A model generated the notes under the pieces. It had not been told where the DNA came from. It did not search any database and saw nothing but the letters and a program-made list of their open reading frames with translations. This document shows, piece after piece, positions 1 through 6,864 of a stretch of DNA of 26,052 nucleotides. The position numbers and the translations under genes are program-made. Origin of the DNA: a virus; the IMG/VR virus record IMGVR_UViG_3300038491_000024, positions 1 to 26,052 of that record; one strand, written 5' to 3'. How positions within the stretch are numbered: position 1 is the first letter of the stretch; every line of letters begins with the position of its first letter.

Positions 1-401
1 ATATATAATAAAGTATAATTTGTTCTCTTTACATCTTTATTTACCTTTTTATCAACTATCTTCTCATTAATATCCTTCTTAATAGATCCCTTTACAACAC
101 TATCAACCTTTTTAGCTACTTTCTTTTCCTTTTTATATGTTGATACCACAATTTCTTTTGCGTTGCTTAAAATCGTCTTATTACCCTTCTTGTCTATTAT
201 TATAAGAGGTTTATTATCAATTGGTATTATTTTAATTGATGTAGATGTTAAGTTTTCAATTAGCAACTCATTAGATGTTGTTTTAACGTCTTTTAAAGCT
301 ACCTCGACAGTTTCCCTGTTCACTTTATTAGTTTCTTTTATTACCTTCTTAGAGGAGGTACAAGAGCTTAATAGTAGTACTAATATAATTATCTGCTTCA
401 T
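1..401 (-). CDS. Lipoprotein, spanin candidate (partial, runs off the window)
   Basis: An open frame of 133 codons starts with ATG at 401 and has no stop before the window edge. The N-terminus is a short lipoprotein signal: Met-Lys, a run of Ile/Leu/Val, then the lipobox LSSC with the Cys at residue 14, so the mature protein would be anchored to a membrane by lipid. The rest is Lys-, Asp- and Val-rich and looks extended or helical; residues near the edge (NYTLLY) may begin a hydrophobic C-terminal segment. It directly follows the M15 endolysin gene. A lipoprotein ending in a transmembrane helix would match a one-protein (u-)spanin that fuses inner and outer membranes, but the C-terminus is not in view. 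The start lies in the last of three 28-bp repeats; earlier copies carry the same ATG but lead to early stops. I am sure of the lipoprotein call, much less of the spanin role. Confidence 0.75.
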   Translation of the reverse strand, partial: MKQIIILVLLLSSCTSSKKVIKETNKVNRETVEVALKDVKTTSNELLIENLTSTSIKIIPIDNKPLIIIDKKGNKTILSNAKEIVVSTYKKEKKVAKKVDSVVKGSIKKDINEKIVDKKVNKDVKRTNYTLLY

Positions 402-483
402 TACGTATATCTTTAATTATCTGCTTCATTACGTATATCTTTAATTATCTGCTTCATTACAAATATCTTTAATTATCTGCTTC
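387..483. repeat. 28-bp tandem repeats, three full copies plus a partial one
   Basis: Copies begin at 387, 415, 443 and 471, exactly 28 bases apart. The copies at 387 and 415 are identical; the one at 443 differs at two bases; the one at 471 keeps 13 bases and lies at the 3' end of the endolysin gene. On the minus strand each full unit holds an ATG followed by AAGCAGATAATT. The ATG at 457 gives a 14-residue peptide, the one at 429 a 26-residue peptide, and the one at 401 opens the lipoprotein. There are no spacers, so it is not a CRISPR array. The likely source is duplication of a 13-base identity shared by the end of the endolysin gene and the start of the lipoprotein gene. Confidence 0.95.
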
Positions 484-856
484 TGTTATCCCATCTGGCG
501 ATGGTTGTTCGAATATCTACGTGAACAAACGTATTGTAAATTCCTATCGCTCCAATTCTTAGCTGTCCACTTGAAATAAGCTCCTCTAAGGTATTTGCAA
601 TCTCTTTTGGTGTTATCCCTTCAATTGCTATATCTGCCGCTTTAGAAAGCGTGTGATGACTGTTAGCAACTCCACCAATAGCTTTGTTGTGGGTTTCACA
701 GCGATAACCGCTATTTATTTTGATTGGTTTACCAAAATAATCTCTAATAATCTGTAATTCCTTAGCGAGCTTTTTTATATTGTCTATATTTCCAATCTCA
801 CAATTTCTGCATCTGCACTCAAATTCTGAAACATTAAAATCCTTTGTTATTTGCAT
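473..856 (-). CDS. Peptidase M15 family endolysin
   Basis: 127 residues, the usual size for single-domain peptidase M15A enzymes (D-Ala-D-Ala carboxypeptidase or endopeptidase type), which cut peptide bonds in peptidoglycan using zinc. The zinc ligands are visible: SHHTLSKAAD at 66-75 fits the SxHxxGxAxD pattern and supplies His68 and Asp75, and HVD at 112-114 supplies His112. The third position from the motif's Gly is Ser here. Gly-Tyr-Arg at 50-52 is the family's usual substrate-side segment. There is no signal peptide, so export to the wall would depend on a holin. The start overlaps the end of the upstream PAS gene by 10 bases, and a lipoprotein follows, giving a compact lysis cassette. 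It probably lyses the host at the end of infection. Confidence 0.9.
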   Translation of the reverse strand: MQITKDFNVSEFECRCRNCEIGNIDNIKKLAKELQIIRDYFGKPIKINSGYRCETHNKAIGGVANSHHTLSKAADIAIEGITPKEIANTLEELISSGQLRIGAIGIYNTFVHVDIRTTIARWDNRSR

Positions 857-1467
857 AGTTCCTCCCTTGTCTTTGCTGTGTTTAATACTATCCCTCCTAC
901 TCCAATAATTTCATTTCTGTAAAATCTCGGAAATTTTAAAACCTCAATAAATAATTTTCCATTTGCTAAATCTATTTCTTCTAAGTATCTACTCGAAATC
1001 CTGTTAGTTACAATTAAATCATCATTTAATCGAAAAGAGTCGGCAACATCCTTTGACCACACGTTGTAATCAGTCTTACCAAGGTAGTCGTGCATATTAT
1101 AACCCCTTGGCTTTAAAAATAAATCCTCATAATAATCATTTATAAACAACACCTTACCCTCTGTATCCTTTAACCAAATTGGCAAAGGAACATCTGTGTG
1201 CGATCCCTCCACCATAAGAATCTGCATTCTCAATCCGTGAATTTCCGCCGCCTGTCTTTGCTTATCTTCTCTTAGCTCTTCAATTATCTTTTCCATAGCA
1301 GCCATACGCTCTAATAAGTCTTTAGCAAAATCCTTGCGATCATCTATAACTAACTTAAAATCTGTACTACTTTGCTTGCTCTTATTAGTTTTGTAGTTTA
1401 TAAGAGTAGCTATCAAGCCACCACCCAAGAGAGTGGCGACTGTCTGAATTATATCACTTACTCCCAT
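847..1467 (-). CDS. Membrane-anchored coiled-coil PAS-domain protein
   Basis: 206 residues in three parts. Residues 4-24 are hydrophobic with a GGG turn and form one membrane helix; residues 44-86 are charged and heptad-like (a coiled coil); residues 92-197 look like a PAS fold, with PLPIWLKDTEGKVLFIN, a central YLGKTDYNVW segment and a closing IIGVGGIVLN strand. PAS domains sense small molecules, redox state or partner proteins. There is no kinase, cyclase or DNA-binding output domain, so signalling would have to go through the membrane segment or through binding. It sits between a holin-like gene (1 base shared) and the endolysin (10 bases shared), which implies a part in lysis or its timing. 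That role is inference. The short TM-plus-coiled-coil front part also resembles small phage membrane proteins of lysis regions. Confidence 0.75.
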   Translation of the reverse strand: MGVSDIIQTVATLLGGGLIATLINYKTNKSKQSSTDFKLVIDDRKDFAKDLLERMAAMEKIIEELREDKQRQAAEIHGLRMQILMVEGSHTDVPLPIWLKDTEGKVLFINDYYEDLFLKPRGYNMHDYLGKTDYNVWSKDVADSFRLNDDLIVTNRISSRYLEEIDLANGKLFIEVLKFPRFYRNEIIGVGGIVLNTAKTREELCK

Positions 1468-1718
1468 TACTGAATAAAGTAAAAAATAACAGGAATAACG
1501 CTAAACACGAAATCTTTAAAATCGACTGTTCCTTGTTTTAATAGTCCATCCCATACAACTTCCTTTGCTGCTGCTACTAATACAGTAATAACAGTACTTT
1601 GTAAATCTGTAAAAAACAGCATTGAAATTGTAAATAGCACACTCCCACCGAAGAAGTGTGCTAATTTATCTTTAGGTATCTTTGTAAAAATATTTATTAA
1701 TTCTTTTAACTTATCCAT
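1467..1718 (-). CDS. Small membrane protein, holin candidate
   Basis: 83 residues with hydrophobic stretches at about 20-36, 40-56 and 70-82, and polar residues in a fixed pattern: KDKLAHFFGG at 16-25, AAAKEVVWD at 49-57 and DFKDF at 66-70. The His, Lys-Glu and Asp residues within or beside the helices resemble the YfiM/DUF2279-like small membrane families. The gene shares one base with both neighbours and sits just before the PAS protein and endolysin, the place where a holin is expected. Holins are too varied to recognise by motif, so the call rests on size, hydrophobicity and position. Confidence 0.55.
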   Translation of the reverse strand: MDKLKELINIFTKIPKDKLAHFFGGSVLFTISMLFFTDLQSTVITVLVAAAKEVVWDGLLKQGTVDFKDFVFSVIPVIFYFIQ

Positions 1719-2950
1719 TATTTTATGCTGCTTATTTCTTCTTCACTCAAAACTTGATTGTAAAATAGAATCTTCTTAATATCCCCGTTGAAAATCTCCT
1801 CTTCTCCTGTCCTAAAACTTCTTAGCCAATTAATATTCATATCTACCTCATCAATAGTACTATTATTTTCCCCAATTTTTATACCGTTCATAAAAAATTT
1901 AAAGGAACCACTTTCATAAGAAAAAGCAAACGTATTAAATTCCCTTAAATTCTCAACCAAAAACAGCCCAATCTCAATTGTGTTAATTCCATCTCTATAT
2001 TGTACCAATATCCTATCTTCTTGATTGGCAAATTGGATTCTTATTCCATCAAACGAATTATTTGTATCTCCTAATCTTATACATCTGTTTTCTGCACCGC
2101 TAATATCGCTTTTTAATCTTGAAGTGAATATTAAAGTACCTCTCAATGTAGTGAATACATCACTTACTAAACCAATTTTTTTAGAACTTTTAACTATCGT
2201 GCTTCCGCTTGTAGGTATATAAGAAGTACCGCCATATCCTAACTCCATTTGCGCACCCCAAAAGTAAAAACCACTAACACCGTCACCTTTATAGACCGTA
2301 TCACCAGCTGCGTTAGCTAAATAAACTCTAACCAATGGTGTGATTCCGATTTGAATATTTCCAATAGCTTCAACCCTTAACCATCCATTAGCATCTCTTT
2401 TAACGTCAAATTGAAGAATCTGGGCTCCAACTACCTCATATTCAAGCGTTTCAAGGTTTAGATTGGTGATATAATCTGCACCGTCACCTAATAATATTAC
2501 TACGTTTGTATGATTATTAGATTTTATATAAAAAGAAGCGGTATATACAGCCGGTGCAACCAATGGATCTGCAACACTATCATTAATTCTATGCTCCTCC
2601 ATCGTTTCGGTAGCTGCAACGTGATAAACTCCTAATTTACCGCTCGGACTCACTACGCCACCATCAAGAGATACCGTTGTAGCTGTTTTTAACCATTCAC
2701 TAACACTTATATTTTCACTATATTTAACAAGATTTTCAGTACCTCTCTCTAACCTTAAAAACGATTCGCCTTTTTCTACATTTATTGCGGGTATATTTGA
2801 TGCCACCTCTTTAACGAAGGCTTCTTTATCTACAACTGTGGATGAACCACCCGCGTAATCAAAATCATTTCCCACGGTTGGCATAATTGAATATAATACC
2901 GACTCCTTGTAGCCGCTCGGTATCATCGCGATTGTTGGTTTAGTTTTCAT
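1718..2950 (-). CDS. Virion fibre-like protein with LamG-like C-terminal domain
   Basis: 410 residues. The N-terminus (VLYSIMPTVGNDFDYAGGSS) matches a pattern I know from Bacteroidetes phage structural proteins, in which an anchoring segment is followed by carbohydrate-binding-like beta sandwiches. Residues 80-255 look like a CBM-type domain (YTASFYIKSNN, then FYFWGAQMELG and SYIPTSGSTIV), and residues 265-410 look like a LamG/concanavalin-type sandwich (GTLIFTSRL, FKFFMNGIKIG, IKKILFYNQVLSEEEI). Such proteins usually decorate the particle and may bind surface sugars of the host. It follows the connector gene and precedes the lysis genes, so it is expressed late. It could be a capsid fibre or a tail fibre; the neighbouring head genes slightly favour the head. 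Confidence 0.65.
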   Translation of the reverse strand: MKTKPTIAMIPSGYKESVLYSIMPTVGNDFDYAGGSSTVVDKEAFVKEVASNIPAINVEKGESFLRLERGTENLVKYSENISVSEWLKTATTVSLDGGVVSPSGKLGVYHVAATETMEEHRINDSVADPLVAPAVYTASFYIKSNNHTNVVILLGDGADYITNLNLETLEYEVVGAQILQFDVKRDANGWLRVEAIGNIQIGITPLVRVYLANAAGDTVYKGDGVSGFYFWGAQMELGYGGTSYIPTSGSTIVKSSKKIGLVSDVFTTLRGTLIFTSRLKSDISGAENRCIRLGDTNNSFDGIRIQFANQEDRILVQYRDGINTIEIGLFLVENLREFNTFAFSYESGSFKFFMNGIKIGENNSTIDEVDMNINWLRSFRTGEEEIFNGDIKKILFYNQVLSEEEISSIK

Positions 2951-3038
2951 CTTTCTTTTGTTTACTTAAAAATATTTGTAATTTCTTTACATTAATCTGT
3001 TTAGGCTTGTAATATTTATTCTTCTTTATAATTGCCAT
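2940..3038 (-). CDS. Possible 32-residue basic micro-protein
   Basis: A short frame that starts 13 bases inside the end of the connector gene and ends 11 bases inside the start of the fibre gene, filling what would otherwise be a 75-base gap. The product is very basic (12 Lys of 32; it opens MAIIKKNKYYKPKQ) with no hydrophobic segment. The overlaps at both ends are like those of its neighbours and suggest translational coupling. I know no function. It may be a chance frame in AT-rich DNA. Confidence 0.45.
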   Translation of the reverse strand: MAIIKKNKYYKPKQINVKKLQIFLSKQKKDEN

Positions 3039-3526
3039 CCTCCAAAATTGTTTTCTTCCCTATCGGGTTTGATATCCTCGTTAATGTTAGTTAAATATTC
3101 GGGAAAATCCCTATTATTATAACACAAATAATCAACAAGTAAGTTGCTGTAATGCTGTGCAATAGTACGCTCCTTTTCAATTAAGAAATCTACCTCCTTT
3201 TTATCAACACTTTCACTTGTTTCAGATTGATGCTTATATACACCACCATTAGCAACCGTATAAGCTAAGAATGGTAAGCTGTGAACTGCCGCCCAATGTA
3301 TTAGAGCAGGTTTAATATATTCCTCTACCAATTCTTTGTAAGGCGTGGTTAAAGTGTTATCAATTATATCGTTTAATATTCTCTTGTACAATCTTGTACC
3401 TAACAAGCTTTGTATTTCAATATCTTGAGCCACATTTGCCCATTGGATTAATTTATCATCATCAACACTACCGTCATAGATAGTATGTGATTTTAAATCC
3501 TTCATCGTAATCATTATAGCTTTCAT
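3026..3526 (-). CDS. Head-tail connector / head completion protein
   Basis: 166 residues, mostly helical, of a type common in Bacteroidetes phages directly after the portal gene. Recognisable stretches are DDKLIQWANVAQDIEIQSLLG (given here only as the pattern of an opening helix), EEYIKPALIHWAAV, GGVYKHQSE and EVDFLIEKERTIAQHY. Proteins of this size and position form the adaptor ring that joins the portal to the tail, like gp6 of HK97. The gene starts 2 bases after the portal stop. The assignment rests on remembered sequence patterns and gene order. Confidence 0.6.
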   Translation of the reverse strand: MKAIMITMKDLKSHTIYDGSVDDDKLIQWANVAQDIEIQSLLGTRLYKRILNDIIDNTLTTPYKELVEEYIKPALIHWAAVHSLPFLAYTVANGGVYKHQSETSESVDKKEVDFLIEKERTIAQHYSNLLVDYLCYNNRDFPEYLTNINEDIKPDREENNFGGWQL

Positions 3527-3527
3527 A

Positions 3528-5327
3528 TTATCTCTTATTTACATAACCTTTATTTGGCATATCGTTAGGCGTCATACTTACTTCTTTTTCATTAACGGGG
3601 TTAAATCCTTGTTTTCTTGCTTTTCCTGTTGAAATCTTAGGAGCTAATGGACTTTTAACATCAATACCTGTTTCACTTCTAAAAGTAACCCTTCTCCACT
3701 TATGCTTACATTGAGCACCTCCTTTGTATAACCAAATAGAATAAGTATCTGCACCTCCTTTGCCTAAACCTTTGTTTACTGCCTTATTGCCCATTGCAAT
3801 TATATCTTCTTTGCGATACAGTTTATTAGCATTCATCATTTTCTTACAAAAGGATCTCTCAGGCGTTGGATTGCCTACGTACCTGTATCTAACTTTATAA
3901 TTAACACCTCTAACTTCCTTATCTTGACTTGATTTAGCATTTGGAACTGCTCTACCTGTTGAAACGAAGTTAATAACCCTATCCAGCATTGATAACTTAA
4001 CATCATTATCTAAAGACTTTAAAAATGCATTCTCATCAGCTTCAATCTGTGATACAATCTCATCGTATTCATCTTCAAGCTCATAGTCAACATCATTTTC
4101 ACTTACTAATTCCCAACCTTCCAAATCGTCGTCACACTTACTAATTAATTCATCAGTTAAATCATCTTCAATTGATTCTTTATACATTTTAATACCTGTT
4201 TCCTCTTCTTTATCTTCATTATCAAGTACAACATCAACATTAGTAAATTCAAGCGGATCTAACGTTTTAAAATAAAGGTTTAAGCTAATCCCATTAACTG
4301 CCAATATATCTTCAATAGCATCAGTTAATTCTTCTTGAAACGATTTAATAGTTATGTTTGAAAACATCAATTGAGCTGTTTTAATCTCATCAGCATTATT
4401 TCCTAAACCGCCATTACCTGTTTCAATACCAATTAATTTACCACTTATTACTCTGTGACCTATTTTAAGTTTATTTTGGCACTCCTCAGATAAGTATTGA
4501 TAGTGGGCGGCTGCATCTGTTAAAGGGATATCGTCAACAGTTGTTTTACTTTCCGCTGAATTATTAAAACTTACTATAACTTTTTGTCCTCTTGAACCTG
4601 TTAAATTAGATACAATACCATTCTTTATAGACTCCCTTTTGCTTTTATCATTAGGAATACCATCGTTAAAATTAACAACCTTAGTCCCGCTAAAGTGATT
4701 TAAAGCATCGTTGATGAGATAATCAGCAATTTCTTCTTCTAAAACTGCATAAGGTAGTGATCCAACATAATCAACAGGGCTAAAATAATCATAACCCGCA
4801 ACGTAATCTCTAACAATATAAACCTCGTTCCCTTTGGTTGATGTTCCAAAAACGGGTATTTCTGTTTTTTTGTCGCTTGGCTTTGCTTCTGCCCAATTAG
4901 GATGGTACAACCAAGATTGCACAACGCCTTTATCATCTGCAAGTGTTGGTCTAAGCGTTTGCATTGGTATATGAGTTATTTTAGCAACCTTATTACCCTT
5001 GTAAGATACTTGTAAAGCAGCCATGCCCATTATTTTCCTATCCGCAACAACTCTTTTCAAGTCTTTTTTGGATAGTATTGATTTTAAAGCTGCATATTGC
5101 ATTGGTTTTTTAGTACTATCAGTTGCATCAAGTCCTTTACCATAGATTTGTTTTACAATACCATTAATAATAGCGTTGTTAGTTGTTGAGCCTACATATC
5201 TATCAATTAAATACTTAAAATAGTTGTTATCCGCTCCATATTCTACAAAATTCTTATTCTTTACCTCTGTAATTGTAGGTGATGTATATTGCGACAACTC
5301 AATTATGAAATTGTTTCTGTCTTCCAT
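3528..5327 (-). CDS. Portal protein with C-terminal extension domain
   Basis: 599 residues. The first 390 or so read as a portal: an N-terminal clip-and-wing region (IVKQIYGKGLDA, MGMAALQVSYKGNK, HIPMQTLRP), then a long helical part with GHRVISGKLIGIETG and the NADEIKTAQ segment typical of Bacteroidetes phage portals. A very acidic linker follows at about 390-440. From about 460 a separate basic domain begins, with RYRYVGNPTPERSFC, ADTYSIWLYKGGAQCKHKW and a tail rich in Lys/Arg. That tail domain is common on portals of this phage group and may be a degenerate head-morphogenesis domain; I cannot assign an activity. The portal is the ring through which DNA enters and leaves. It lies far downstream of the terminase and after the major capsid gene, which is unusual. 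Confidence 0.8.
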   Translation of the reverse strand: MEDRNNFIIELSQYTSPTITEVKNKNFVEYGADNNYFKYLIDRYVGSTTNNAIINGIVKQIYGKGLDATDSTKKPMQYAALKSILSKKDLKRVVADRKIMGMAALQVSYKGNKVAKITHIPMQTLRPTLADDKGVVQSWLYHPNWAEAKPSDKKTEIPVFGTSTKGNEVYIVRDYVAGYDYFSPVDYVGSLPYAVLEEEIADYLINDALNHFSGTKVVNFNDGIPNDKSKRESIKNGIVSNLTGSRGQKVIVSFNNSAESKTTVDDIPLTDAAAHYQYLSEECQNKLKIGHRVISGKLIGIETGNGGLGNNADEIKTAQLMFSNITIKSFQEELTDAIEDILAVNGISLNLYFKTLDPLEFTNVDVVLDNEDKEEETGIKMYKESIEDDLTDELISKCDDDLEGWELVSENDVDYELEDEYDEIVSQIEADENAFLKSLDNDVKLSMLDRVINFVSTGRAVPNAKSSQDKEVRGVNYKVRYRYVGNPTPERSFCKKMMNANKLYRKEDIIAMGNKAVNKGLGKGGADTYSIWLYKGGAQCKHKWRRVTFRSETGIDVKSPLAPKISTGKARKQGFNPVNEKEVSMTPNDMPNKGYVNKR

Positions 5328-5328
5328 A

Positions 5329-5658
5329 TTATTTAATTATTACGTATTCGTTGTTTGTAGGGTTTTCCTTATAACTACCCTTATTTATAGTGTACTTTGA
5401 TTGATTAGTACAAAAAATTCTATCATATACCACCAATTCCTGCTTAGTGTTATCTGTGTAACCTTTTAAAGTATAAAATCTATCTTCAATTAAATCTAAT
5501 ACAACATCAATGCTAACATAATATCCTTGATTGGTAGTATTAACCACTTTACTGATTAATGTATCGTTTTTATCTCCCTCAATTTCAATATAACCCAACC
5601 CTCCATTAGGCACCAAGCTAATTGTTTGAAGCAATCCAGTTTGCTTTAAAATTATCAT
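5329..5658 (-). CDS. Conserved phage protein of unknown function (109 aa)
   Basis: A 109-residue beta-rich protein (LLQTISLVPNGGLGYIEIEG, RFYTLKGY, VVYDRIFCTNQSKYTI). I recognise the layout from Bacteroidetes phages, where it sits next to the portal gene, but no function is known to me. It ends one base before the portal start and is the first gene after the terminator at 5677-5709. Its leader carries the GTTTATA motif 18 bases before the ATG. An upstream ATG at 5662-5664 is out of frame and meets a stop at once, so the start at 5658 is preferred. Confidence 0.6.
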   Translation of the reverse strand: MIILKQTGLLQTISLVPNGGLGYIEIEGDKNDTLISKVVNTTNQGYYVSIDVVLDLIEDRFYTLKGYTDNTKQELVVYDRIFCTNQSKYTINKGSYKENPTNNEYVIIK

Positions 5659-5676
5659 CTCATTTATTATATAAAC
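5659..5676 (-). promoter_or_regulatory. GTTTATA leader motif before the 109-aa gene
   Basis: GTTTATATAATAAATGAG occupies the 18 bases just before the ATG at 5658. It starts one base after the T run of the upstream terminator. The same layout precedes the starts at 9898, 12162 and 17019. It could be a late promoter element or a translation-start signal. Confidence 0.5.
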
Positions 5677-5709
5677 AAAAAAAAGGCAACTACGTTAATA
5701 GCTGCCCTT
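5677..5709 (-). terminator. Rho-independent terminator after the tail-tube pair
   Basis: On the minus strand a 10-bp stem (AAGGGCAGCT with AGTTGCCTTT, two G-U pairs) closes a loop of 8 bases and runs into eight T. The G-U pairs form only in RNA of the minus strand, so it works in the direction of the tail-tube genes, whose last stop lies 19 bases upstream. Confidence 0.85.
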
Positions 5710-5727
5710 TATTAAATTAAATTAAAA

Positions 5728-6264
5728 TTATGGTTCAATACTTGATGCTTGTACATCAAAATCTTGTCCCGCTCCAATAGCACTTGATGCAATATATTGA
5801 GCAGAAAATTCCTCTACTCCTGTTGCCACTAAATTATAACCATTCATAGCTCCGAGCGTATCTCCTGTTGCTGTTGAAATAGCCACATCCATACCATCAA
5901 CTGCGCCTAATAACCTAAAATTATCATTGTTATCTCTAACGATAATCTGTGCATTAGATTTTGCTAATGATTCAAATAAAGCTCTGCTTTCTTTATCTTG
6001 CTTATATAGAGGTGCTGTAAAAGTTTGTGTATAAAAACTTGTATTGTTTTCCCTGCTCACCTCTGCAGCTTCCTCAAGAGTAACCGCTCCTCTTACTTGT
6101 ATTTTCCAAACATCTTGCGATGCCGATAGTGCAGTTATTTCGTTACCTGTAATCGTTGCTAAGTCTAAAAGCCCTTCTACATATTGCATAATGTAAAACT
6201 CTTTAACCCCTCCCCAATTTGACTTACAAGCCATTTTCCTACCGTTTCCTATCAAACAACTCAT
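5728..6264 (-). CDS. Tail tube protein paralogue 2
   Basis: 178 residues and clearly a paralogue of the gene just upstream: both begin MSCLI, then GR, a Cys-Lys pair and GG-x-K, and both share a central FYTQTFTAPLYKQDKESR / FWTGTLNVTLHKQDAASQ block and a following RDNNDNFRLLG / EDYNGNFRLIG block. This is the pattern of tail tube (major tail) proteins in Bacteroidetes siphoviruses, which polymerise around the tape measure. The start codon overlaps the stop of paralogue 1 as TAATG. One of the pair could be the main tube subunit and the other a terminal or decorating variant; sequence alone does not say which. Confidence 0.7.
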   Translation of the reverse strand: MSCLIGNGRKMACKSNWGGVKEFYIMQYVEGLLDLATITGNEITALSASQDVWKIQVRGAVTLEEAAEVSRENNTSFYTQTFTAPLYKQDKESRALFESLAKSNAQIIVRDNNDNFRLLGAVDGMDVAISTATGDTLGAMNGYNLVATGVEEFSAQYIASSAIGAGQDFDVQASSIEP

Positions 6265-6797
6265 TATACATTTACGGTATTTGCTGAAATATCAAATCCA
6301 CTTGGACTATCAATTAAAGTGTTATTAATAAAATAAGCGGGATTCTTTTCCATTGATGTAGATACAATAGTGTATGCATTAGGATCTCCTAAGTTAACAC
6401 CTGTACTTGTAGATACAGTCGTTTCAGTTCCAAACTCAGTACCAATCAATCTAAAGTTTCCGTTGTAATCTTCTATAATTGCATGTGGCCTTCCATACGC
6501 TAATAATTTTAACAAATTTTGTGATGCTGCATCTTGCTTGTGTAAAGTAACGTTTAAAGTTCCTGTCCAAAATGATGCTCCACCATCTCCACCTTCATTG
6601 GCTTCCTCGAATGATGCTTGACCTCCTCTTACTGCATATTTGTAAATGGTTATTGCACCTCCTGTCGAGGTAACAACATCATCAACAACCGTGATATCAT
6701 CGATCAAGTCTTCTATATTATTAAAGAAATAAACGTTCTTAATACCTCCTACATTCTTGCAGGGCAACGTTCTTCCTTTATTTATTAAACAACTCAT
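6264..6797 (-). CDS. Tail tube protein paralogue 1
   Basis: 177 residues from ATG at 6797. A GTG-initiated frame from 6833 is longer by 12 residues, but that start lies inside the terminator hairpin, and the MSCLI start aligns exactly with paralogue 2, so 6797 is chosen. The opening MSCLINKGRTLPCKNVGG and the block LLAYGRPHAIIEDYNGNFRL are typical of tail tube proteins of Bacteroidetes siphophages. It is the first gene after the major capsid protein and its terminator, a usual place for a highly expressed structural gene. It shares one base with paralogue 2. Confidence 0.75.
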   Translation of the reverse strand: MSCLINKGRTLPCKNVGGIKNVYFFNNIEDLIDDITVVDDVVTSTGGAITIYKYAVRGGQASFEEANEGGDGGASFWTGTLNVTLHKQDAASQNLLKLLAYGRPHAIIEDYNGNFRLIGTEFGTETTVSTSTGVNLGDPNAYTIVSTSMEKNPAYFINNTLIDSPSGFDISANTVNV

Positions 6798-6815
6798 ATT
6801 TTTATTTTTTAGGTT

Positions 6816-6849
6816 AAAAAAAAGGGAGCGCACCTAAGCGCAACTCCCT
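6816..6849 (-). terminator. Rho-independent terminator after the major capsid gene
   Basis: On the minus strand AGGGAG pairs with CTCCCT; the stem can be lengthened by CGC with GCG if three bases bulge on the 5' side. A run of eight T follows. It lies 15 bases after the capsid gene stop and would reduce read-through into the tail-tube genes. Confidence 0.8.
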
Positions 6850-6864
6850 CCAATTTAGTTATTA

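Noticed and set aside
163-444. Plus-strand open frame of 93 codons
   Set aside because: It is antisense to the lipoprotein gene and repeats, starts in the middle of that coding region, and its composition reads as a shadow; the minus-strand frame has a clear lipobox and the neighbours' direction.
387-483. CRISPR-like repeat array (28-base units)
   Set aside because: The units are directly adjacent with no spacers and encode a repeated gene start, so it is a tandem repeat.
4739-4942. Other open frames on either strand inside large genes, such as this one within the portal gene
   Set aside because: They lie wholly inside well-supported genes in other frames and show no recognisable motifs.
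6798-6833. Longer start (GTG at 6833) for tail tube paralogue 1
   Set aside because: It lies in the terminator stem, and the ATG at 6797 aligns with the start of paralogue 2.
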